Part shown: positions 5,819 through 11,063 of the stretch, piece after piece
Numbering within the stretch: position 1 is the stretch's first letter
How the letters are laid out: each line of letters opens with the position of its first letter
NCBI GenBank assembly: GCA_028865585.1
Contig: JAGWJU010000025.1
Location: 1-11,063 of the forward strand
Reading direction: 5' to 3'
Source: Elusimicrobiota bacterium
Lineage (GTDB): Bacteria > Elusimicrobiota > Elusimicrobia > UBA1565 > UBA9628
Length of the DNA: 11,063 bases
Translations under genes and position numbers: made by a program
The notes under the pieces: generated by a model
Seen by the model: the letters and a program-made list of their open reading frames with translations, nothing else
Told to the model about the DNA's origin: nothing
Database searches by the model: none

Positions 5819-6286
5819 ATGAATAAGAACGCCGAGTTGCAGGCCGGGGACAAAGCCCCGGAATTTTCAGCTGTTGATGAGACGGGCGCAACCCGCGCGC
5901 TCTCGGATTACAAGGGCAAAACCGTGGTTCTTTATTTCTATCCCAAGGACAGCACGTCCGGCTGCACCGCGGAGGCGTGCGACTTCCGCGACCGGCACGC
6001 GGCTTTCAAGAAAAAAGGCGCCGTGGTCCTGGGCGTGAGCCCAGACTCGGCCAAGAGTCACGCGTCATTCAAGGAAAAGCAGGGGCTTCCTTTCCCGTTG
6101 CTTGTCGATGAAGACAAGTCCTTGTGCCAAGCCTATGGGGTCTGGAAGGAGAAGTCCATGTACGGCCGCAAGTACATGGGCGTCGAGCGCTCGACCTTCG
6201 TCATCGGTCCGGACGGACGAATCAAGAACGTTTGGCGCAAGGTGAGCGTGCCGGGGCACGTCGAGGCCGTAGGACAGTCTTTTTAG
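5819..6286 (+). CDS. bcp: Bcp/PrxQ-type peroxiredoxin (thioredoxin-dependent thiol peroxidase)
   Basis: A 155-residue cytoplasmic enzyme that reduces hydrogen peroxide and organic hydroperoxides, using thioredoxin as reductant. The motif YFYPKDSTSGCTAEACDFRD carries Pro42, Thr46 and peroxidatic Cys49, with resolving Cys54 four residues on, the C-x4-C arrangement of PrxQ/Bcp. The catalytic Arg is Arg124 in VERSTFVIGPDG. Length equals that of Escherichia coli Bcp. The frame is open upstream to a TTG at 5783, but family members begin as here with MNKNAELQAGDKAPEF, and 5819 coincides with the predicted transcription start. Its TAG stop overlaps the TAA of the convergent M50 gene within TTAG (6283-6286), leaving no room for a terminator. 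Confidence 0.93.
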   Translation: MNKNAELQAGDKAPEFSAVDETGATRALSDYKGKTVVLYFYPKDSTSGCTAEACDFRDRHAAFKKKGAVVLGVSPDSAKSHASFKEKQGLPFPLLVDEDKSLCQAYGVWKEKSMYGRKYMGVERSTFVIGPDGRIKNVWRKVSVPGHVEAVGQSF

Positions 6287-8103
6287 TTTTTGCGGCCGGG
6301 CTCGACCAGCGTCGTCCCCGGGTGCGAGAGGACGTGCGGCATGAAGCCAACCGCGCTTAAAAATCCAAAGGCCATCGCCGCCGACGCGTGCCCGAGAATC
6401 AGCAAAACCGCGGCCGCTCCCAAAGAGAGCATTGCGGCGATTTTCGCGGTTTTTTCCGCCGCGCGCGCTGCCTTGTAGTCGTCCCGCATCACCGCGGACA
6501 GCACGGCCCGCAGCATGAGTCCTCCGTCCATGGGAAGGACGGGCAAAAGGTTGAATCCCGCCAAGAGCAGATTGGTCAGGATGAATGGGACCGCGGCCTG
6601 CGCCACGATGAGGGGGACGCCGATGCCAAGAAGGGCCGGCGCGAAGCAGAGCGCGGCGAGCAGCACGTTGACCGCCGGCCCCGCGGCGGCGATGAGGAAA
6701 TCCGTCAGCGGTTTGCGGGCTTCATGATCGATGAACGCCGCGCCGCCCATCACGTTCAAAGCGATCTTGTGCGTCTTGATGCCTCGCGCCCTGGCCATCA
6801 GGGCGTGCCCGAATTCATGAGCCAGGACCGATCCGTAAATCAGGACGGCGGACGCGGCGGCGAGGCCGGCCAGAAGCCCTTTGGCGGCGCCGGGCATGGC
6901 CAAAGCGGTTTCCTGGAACATTTGAAGGCCGACGAGGGCCAGCGCCAGCGCCGTCCCTTGCCGCACCACGACCGGAATTCCAAAAGGGCGCCCCAAGCGC
7001 AGCCCGGGCCCTAAAGGTTCTTCCTCCGGGGGGCCGTAGGATGAGGAAAGGGCGTCCGCGACGCTCGCAAACTCGCCGGCCAATGGATGCCAGGCGGGGA
7101 TGGGCAGGCGCAAGTCGTAATCAGCCCCTGCTTTGCGCAGAGCCGCGTCCGCCTCGGGAGAGTCCTCCCGTGCGAGTTCCGCCGCGGCCGTCAGAGACAA
7201 GGCGGAAACGAGCTCCGTCCACTGGCCGTTTCGCCGCAGCTCCGCGACCGTCTCGGGGTCGGCCGTCGCGCCGAAAACCTGGCGGTGATTTTTAAGGACG
7301 GCCGTCCAAAGCGCGCCGTGAGCGTGACCGCGCTCATCGAGGCTTCGCGCGGCCTGAGCCAGAGCCTGCGCGGTCCGCGGAGCCAGGACGTCCTTGACGG
7401 CGTCCGCGGGAGCGCGGTCCGCGGCCTCGGCCCGCGCGTGGCGCAGGCTCGCATGCATGAGGCGCACCCCGGCCTTGACTTCGGGATCAAGCGCGGGAAC
7501 GGGGTAAATTTTGCCGACAAGCGCGCGGGCCATGCGGCGGACTTTTTCCGCGGCGCTTTGCTCCGCTTCCTGCCGCGCGAACTCCCGAACGGCTTCGGCC
7601 TGAGCCGGAGGGAGATAGAACCATGAAGACGAAAGCCGTTTGAGCGTTTTCCGATCGGAGGCGGACAGCTCCGCTTCGGGGCGGGACAGCTTGGCGATGA
7701 TCGGCGCGGCTTGCAGCGAGAGTTCGGCGCCGGCGGCTGCGACAGCCTTGGAAATAATCTGAAGGCGCTGTTTTTCCGGCAGAGCCGCAAGCTTCCCCGG
7801 CGTGGCCGCGGCGGCCGGCAGCTCGGCGGCGAAGGCCAAGGCGCCGGCCGAGCGGGGGTGCAGGACGGTTTCCATCTGGATTTGACCCAGGACGCCCGAG
7901 AGATTCTGCGCCGCGGGATTGTCCAGAACGCCGATTTGGGCCGCCGCCGCGCTTAAAACGGGAACCCAGGCCGCGGCGCCGGCCGCATCCGTTTGCGCGG
8001 CGTCGAAGGCTTCGGCCGCGGCGCAGTAAGCCGGCAAGCCGGGAGCGGAGGCGAAGACAAAAAGAGAGAGCGCAAGCGCCAGCCCGCGTTTTGAGTTGGT
8101 CAT
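6283..8103 (-). CDS. M50-family intramembrane metalloprotease (site-2 protease type) with large N-terminal extension
   Basis: 606 residues. Residues 1-28 form a Sec signal peptide (NSKRGLALALSLFVFASAPG...AYC). Residues ~30-370 are an Ala/Glu/Arg-rich, helical, presumably extracytoplasmic region that I do not recognise; it contains SASDRKTLKRLSSSWFYLPP and WTAVLKNHRQVFGAT. The C-terminal ~230 residues are the M50 core: FGIPVVVRQGTALALAL leads into the first helix, HEFGH at 429-433 gives two zinc-ligand histidines and the catalytic Glu430, and NLLPVLPMDGG at 518-528 supplies the third ligand Asp526. About six hydrophobic helices are present, and no CBS or PDZ domain. Such enzymes cleave membrane-embedded substrates such as anti-sigma factors or signal peptides. 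The catalytic residues are intact. An extended -10 places the transcript start on the ATG. It converges on bcp with a 4-bp overlap. Confidence 0.88.
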   Translation of the reverse strand: MTNSKRGLALALSLFVFASAPGLPAYCAAAEAFDAAQTDAAGAAAWVPVLSAAAAQIGVLDNPAAQNLSGVLGQIQMETVLHPRSAGALAFAAELPAAAATPGKLAALPEKQRLQIISKAVAAAGAELSLQAAPIIAKLSRPEAELSASDRKTLKRLSSSWFYLPPAQAEAVREFARQEAEQSAAEKVRRMARALVGKIYPVPALDPEVKAGVRLMHASLRHARAEAADRAPADAVKDVLAPRTAQALAQAARSLDERGHAHGALWTAVLKNHRQVFGATADPETVAELRRNGQWTELVSALSLTAAAELAREDSPEADAALRKAGADYDLRLPIPAWHPLAGEFASVADALSSSYGPPEEEPLGPGLRLGRPFGIPVVVRQGTALALALVGLQMFQETALAMPGAAKGLLAGLAAASAVLIYGSVLAHEFGHALMARARGIKTHKIALNVMGGAAFIDHEARKPLTDFLIAAAGPAVNVLLAALCFAPALLGIGVPLIVAQAAVPFILTNLLLAGFNLLPVLPMDGGLMLRAVLSAVMRDDYKAARAAEKTAKIAAMLSLGAAAVLLILGHASAAMAFGFLSAVGFMPHVLSHPGTTLVEPGRKN

Positions 8104-8109
8104 TGCGTC

Positions 8110-8118
8110 ATTATGGCA
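8110..8118 (-). promoter_or_regulatory. Extended -10 promoter of the M50 gene, leaderless geometry
   Basis: On the minus strand TGC-CATAAT is followed by six bases and the ATG at 8103, so the expected +1 is the A of the start codon. No -35 resembling TTGACA is present (AGGTCG at the 17-bp position), as is typical for extended -10 promoters. No Shine-Dalgarno sequence precedes the ATG. Confidence 0.45.
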
Positions 8119-8217
8119 CGCGGGGTCCGCGGCGACCTGAGCCCCCGGGCTTCCCCGGCGGCGTTAAATGGCCCAGCTTGTTTTAGGCCTTTAGGCCCGG
8201 ATGACGGCCAGGCTTTC

Positions 8218-8247
8218 TAGACAAATCCCGAAGCCTAATGCTAAAGT
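8218..8247 (+). promoter_or_regulatory. Candidate promoter of the ppiC-like/symporter operon
   Basis: TAGACA (8218-8223), an 18-bp spacer, and TAAAGT (8242-8247) preceded by TGC, an extended -10. The predicted start is ~8254, giving a ~40-nt leader that contains the strong ribosome site. The rest of the intergenic region 8104-8293 shows only a TAGGCCttTAGGCC direct repeat near 8185-8197 and no other clear structure. Confidence 0.4.
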
Positions 8248-8281
8248 GAGAGCCGTAAATTCAGCTTATCGCGCTGTATTT

Positions 8282-8288
8282 AAGGAGG
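8282..8288 (+). promoter_or_regulatory. Strong Shine-Dalgarno site of the ppiC-like gene
   Basis: AAGGAGG lies five bases before the ATG at 8294. It picks this start over the open frame running back to 8201 and is followed directly by a good signal peptide. Confidence 0.85.
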
Positions 8289-8293
8289 GGACA

Positions 8294-9178
8294 ATGAGAA
8301 CAAAGGGAATTTTGGCCGCGGCGTGCGCCGTCTTCATGGCCGCCCCTGTGTGGGCGCAGGGGAGCAAGGGCGTGGTCCTGACCGTGGACGGGACCCCCGT
8401 GACCCAGTCCCAAGTCAAGGCGTACGCCTTCCAGAACTACGGCAACGCCGCGCTCGGCGATTTGGTCAACAAGATTCTCGTCGACAAGGCCATGAAGGAC
8501 TACCACATCAGGCCGGACGACAAGGAGATCGACGCGCGCATCGGGAACATCCAAAACCAATTCAAGGATCGAAAGACTTTCGAGGCGCGCCTGGCCGCCA
8601 CGGGGTCGAGCCTATCCGCTTTGCGGGCGCAAATCCAAGATCAGGTCATGCGCGAGGAGCTGGTCAAAAAAGCCGAAAAAATTTCCGTCTCAAACGCCGA
8701 GGCCCGCAAATATTTCGACGAGCATAAGGGCGCTTTGGGCACGCCCGAGGCCGTCCGGGTGCGCGACATCATGGTGGCCAGCGAGAGCGCGGCCAACGAT
8801 CTGCTGGTGGCGCTTAAGTCCGGAGCGGACTTCTCCAAGGTGGCCAAGGAGGTGTCCCTGGACACCGCCACCAAGGGCCAGGGCGGCGACATGGGCTTTA
8901 TTCCGCGCGGAATGCTCCAGCCGCAAATCGAGAAAGCCGTGTTCTCAGCCAAGCCAGGAGAGGTCGTCGGTCCCTTGAGCCTGCCCAACGGCTACTTTCT
9001 TCTCAAGGTGGAGGACTTCCGGCAGGCTAAGCCTGCGGCCTATAAGGACGTTTCTTCTCGTCTGAAGGCCGCGCTGCTGGCGGACAAGATCACCAAGGCG
9101 TGGCCTCAGTTCCTGCAGGAACTGCGCCGCAAGGCCAAAATCGTTCCCAACAAATCCTTGATGAAGAAAACGCCCTAG
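8294..9178 (+). CDS. Periplasmic SurA/PrsA-like protein with parvulin (PpiC) domain
   Basis: 294 residues. The signal peptide is MRTKGILAAACAVFMAAPVWA (1-21) with cleavage before QGS; no lipobox Cys. A SurA-N-like helical chaperone region covers ~26-145: VVLTVDGTPVTQSQVK, then ALGDLVNKILVDKAMKDYHI, long charged helices, and VMREELVKKAEKISVSNAEARKYF. The parvulin domain spans ~150-242 with the GGDMGFIPRGML turn at 198-208, EKAVFSAKPGEVVGPL, and the final strand NGYFLLKVEDF. It probably assists folding of secreted or outer-membrane proteins. The two histidines usual in the parvulin active site are replaced (Asp158 where HIL is normal; Phe235 where GYH is normal), so isomerase activity may be lost. 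The gene is first in an operon with the downstream symporter, whose frame overlaps its 3' end. Confidence 0.87.
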   Translation: MRTKGILAAACAVFMAAPVWAQGSKGVVLTVDGTPVTQSQVKAYAFQNYGNAALGDLVNKILVDKAMKDYHIRPDDKEIDARIGNIQNQFKDRKTFEARLAATGSSLSALRAQIQDQVMREELVKKAEKISVSNAEARKYFDEHKGALGTPEAVRVRDIMVASESAANDLLVALKSGADFSKVAKEVSLDTATKGQGGDMGFIPRGMLQPQIEKAVFSAKPGEVVGPLSLPNGYFLLKVEDFRQAKPAAYKDVSSRLKAALLADKITKAWPQFLQELRRKAKIVPNKSLMKKTP

Positions 9179-10698
9179 GGGGACTTCTGGCCCCGCTTCA
9201 CCTGGGCTTTCTCGACGGCGCCATCCTGGTCGTTTACCTGGGCGCCCTGGGCTGGATCGGCTGGTGGGCCGCCCATCGCACCGCCAAGACCACGGAGGAC
9301 TATTTCCTCGCCAGCCGCTCCATCCCCTGGCTGGTGGCCACGGCCAGCTTCTTCGCCGCCTGCATCAGCGCGCTGACCTTCGTCGGCGTGCCGGCCGAGG
9401 GCTACGCCTCGGACTACCGCTATCTTTTGAGCAACGGCGGCGACATCCTGGCCACGGTCTTCATCGCCTTCGTGTTCATTCCGTGCTTCCAGAAGTTCAG
9501 GGTCACTTCCATCTACGAGATTATCGCCCAGCGCTTTGGGCACGGCGCGCGCGTGACCGCCTCGGCGTATTTTCTTATTACGCGCACCATGGCTTCGACC
9601 GTGCGGGTCGTCGTCATCGCCAAGGTCCTGCAGGTCGTGACCGGCGGCGGCGTCTCCTACGCGCATTGCGTCGTCTTCGTGGTGCTGGCCATCCTGGCCT
9701 ACACGACCATGGGCGGCGGCCGGGCCGTGGCCTGGACGGACACCCTGCAGTTCGTCCTGCTCATTTCGGGCGCCGTGATTTCCATCGTCTACATCGTGCT
9801 TCACGTTCCCGGCGGCATCGCGGGCATCGTCGCGGCCGGAAAGCACGCCATCCGGCCGGACGGGACGCTCTACGACAAGTTCAATTTCCTCGAGCTCTAC
9901 AAGCGGAAAAATCTCGCGCTCCTTGCGCTCATGGTGGTCTGGGGCTTTTTCAACTCCTCGGCCGCCTACGGCGTCGATCAGGACATGGTGCAGCGGCTCC
10001 TGGCCTGCCGGGATGAGAAAAAGGCGCGGTTTTCGCTCATCGTTTGGGGCTTGGCCGGCATCCCCATCACCTTCATTTTCCTGAGCATCGGCGTCGGGCT
10101 CTACGCCTACGCGCAGGCGCACCCGGCCTTCGTCGTCGGCATGCGCGACCCCGACCATGTTTTCCCCCGCTTCATCCTGGCGGTGATGCCGCCGGGCCTG
10201 CGCGGGCTTTTGTTGGCCGGCGTGGCCTCGGCCGCCATGGGCAGCGCGGACTCGGCCCTGGCCTCCCTCTCCACGGCGTTCGTCATGGATTTCTACAAGC
10301 CTTTCTGGGGAAAGAACGCGGAGCAAAAAGAACTGGTTCGGGTCTCGCGGTTCTCGTTCGTGGCCTTCGGGCTGATTTTTTTAGTCCTGGCCCTGGAACT
10401 TAAAGGGCTTGACCGGGTGCTGTGGCTCGCGTTCCGGGTCATTTCCTACACCTACGGCCCGCTCTTAGGCCTCTTCGCCGCGGCCATCATGACCGACTGG
10501 AAGCTTAACTCGCGCCGCGCGGCGTGGCTCATGATCATTCCCACGGCCGCGCTTTTCACGGTGGAGATGCTTTCGTGGCATTTCGCCGCCCAAGGCGGGA
10601 TTTGGGGGCAAATCCACGACACGTACTGGCGGCTCTACGTGGTGTTCGGCGCCCTCTTCGTCTTTTTTGGGGCGCGGCTGCTCAGGCAGCGGACTTAG
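9100..10698 (+). CDS. Sodium:solute symporter family (SSS/SLC5) transporter
   Basis: 532 residues from the GTG at 9100, which lies inside the ppiC-like gene. From family alignment the real protein probably begins near HLGFLDGAILVVYLG, and the only start-like codon close by is CTG at 9187 (residue 30), which has AGGGGGA 3-4 nt upstream; this would give 503 residues. About 13 membrane helices can be seen. Family signatures include the TTEDYFLASRSIPWLV segment after TM1, SALTFVGVPAEGY, GGGRAVAWTDTLQF (~205-218), YGVDQDMVQRLLACRDEKKA (~290-309), and ASAAMGSADSALASLSTAF (~376-394), whose small and Ser residues form the Na2 site. It imports a substrate with sodium; the SMVT/SMCT-like motifs suggest an organic acid, vitamin or similar solute, but substrate is not predictable. 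Its stop overlaps the convergent permease gene by 17 bp. Confidence 0.88.
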   Translation: MASVPAGTAPQGQNRSQQILDEENALGGLLAPLHLGFLDGAILVVYLGALGWIGWWAAHRTAKTTEDYFLASRSIPWLVATASFFAACISALTFVGVPAEGYASDYRYLLSNGGDILATVFIAFVFIPCFQKFRVTSIYEIIAQRFGHGARVTASAYFLITRTMASTVRVVVIAKVLQVVTGGGVSYAHCVVFVVLAILAYTTMGGGRAVAWTDTLQFVLLISGAVISIVYIVLHVPGGIAGIVAAGKHAIRPDGTLYDKFNFLELYKRKNLALLALMVVWGFFNSSAAYGVDQDMVQRLLACRDEKKARFSLIVWGLAGIPITFIFLSIGVGLYAYAQAHPAFVVGMRDPDHVFPRFILAVMPPGLRGLLLAGVASAAMGSADSALASLSTAFVMDFYKPFWGKNAEQKELVRVSRFSFVAFGLIFLVLALELKGLDRVLWLAFRVISYTYGPLLGLFAAAIMTDWKLNSRRAAWLMIIPTAALFTVEMLSWHFAAQGGIWGQIHDTYWRLYVVFGALFVFFGARLLRQRT

Positions 10699-11063
10699 CC
10701 GGCGTTCCCGAGAGCACCCGGACGGGCAAGACCATGGTATTGATTCCCGAGAATTGCAGCCGCCGCTGGAGCTGGTAGCCCGTCTCGTTGTGCAGAAGAC
10801 GCTGGAACCAGCGCTCCTGCTCGAACACCAGCTTGCCGGCGAAGACCACGGAGCGGGGATACTCGCGGCTGATTTCCAGGGAGAGCCTTTCCGCCTCCTC
10901 CACGACCTCCGTGCTTACTCCCAGCCGGTAGTCCGCGGCCAGCCCCAGGCTGCGGGCGAGCTCCACGTAGTGCTTGAGCGAGTCCTCGGTCCTTTGGCGC
11001 AAATCATCGACCGCGCCCACGCCGTGAAAAGAGGCCGAGTCGATGACGCCGACGGAAATGAAG
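10682..11063 (-). CDS. C-terminal end of a probable APC-type amino acid permease (partial, 5' end outside window)
   Basis: The frame is open from the right edge to a TGA at 10682-10684, 126 complete codons. A GTG at 11020 is an internal codon rather than a likely start, since coding sequence FISVGVIDSASFHG continues upstream of it. The segment is soluble and alpha/beta in character: RQRTEDSLKHYVELARSLGL, YRLGVSTEVVEEAERLSLEI, VVFAGKLVFEQERWFQRLLH, NETGYQLQRRLQFSGINTMV, LPVRVL. I recall this pattern as the cytoplasmic C-terminal domain of long APC-family permeases, with a universal-stress-protein-like fold, but this rests on memory and not on a search. No transmembrane part is visible here. 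Confidence 0.6.
   Translation of the reverse strand, partial: FISVGVIDSASFHGVGAVDDLRQRTEDSLKHYVELARSLGLAADYRLGVSTEVVEEAERLSLEISREYPRSVVFAGKLVFEQERWFQRLLHNETGYQLQRRLQFSGINTMVLPVRVLSGTPAKSAA

Noticed and set aside
9175..10326. 383-codon minus-strand open frame opposite the symporter
   Set aside because: Asp/Gly/Arg/Ala-rich low-complexity product opposite a well-defined SSS transporter; antisense shadow.
1..11063. CRISPR array, tRNA/rRNA, insertion sequence or phage genes
   Set aside because: No repeated spaced units, cloverleaf sequence, transposase or integrase motif, or terminal inverted repeats were seen by eye; short ncRNAs other than the pilM leader cannot be excluded.

Overview
The window is a GC-rich, gene-dense bacterial chromosome segment holding ten protein genes and no rRNA, tRNA, CRISPR array or insertion sequence that I can recognise. 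A type IV pilus assembly cluster with a secretin-type protein, a GT9 (LPS heptosyltransferase-like) enzyme and a periplasmic SurA/PrsA-like chaperone all point to a diderm bacterium with an outer membrane. The exact phylum cannot be fixed from the sequence. An Elusimicrobiota-like or other deep-branching Gram-negative lineage is my tentative guess, based on general style only.

Layout: 1-2838 (minus strand) is a pilMNO-pilQ operon, with pilQ cut by the left edge. 2839-3056 is a divergent control region with a promoter and a bidirectional terminator-like hairpin in front of pilM. 3057-4046 (plus) is a GT9 glycosyltransferase. 3917-5740 (minus) is a large unrecognised polytopic membrane protein whose 3' end overlaps the GT9 gene by 130 bp. 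5741-5818 is a compact divergent promoter region. 5819-6286 (plus) is a Bcp-type peroxiredoxin. 6283-8103 (minus) is a secreted or membrane M50 (site-2-protease type) metalloprotease with a large N-terminal extension. 8104-8293 is a second divergent promoter region. 8294-9178 (plus) is a periplasmic PpiC/SurA-like protein, followed by a sodium:solute symporter (to 10698). 10682-11063 (minus) is the C-terminal end of what looks like an APC-type permease.

The genes mostly serve the cell envelope: pilus inner-membrane platform and secretin, LPS or glycan synthesis, periplasmic protein folding, intramembrane proteolysis and solute uptake. Apart from the pil operon and the ppiC-symporter pair, strands alternate gene by gene, and all three convergent pairs overlap at their 3' ends. 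Several genes lack a Shine-Dalgarno sequence and instead carry an extended -10 box placed so that transcription would begin at or next to the ATG, which suggests leaderless mRNAs. The most interesting region is the pilM leader: a good sigma-70-like promoter followed by an intrinsic-terminator hairpin that ends 20 bp before the pilM ATG. It reads as an attenuator, or as an unannotated ~90-nt small RNA.
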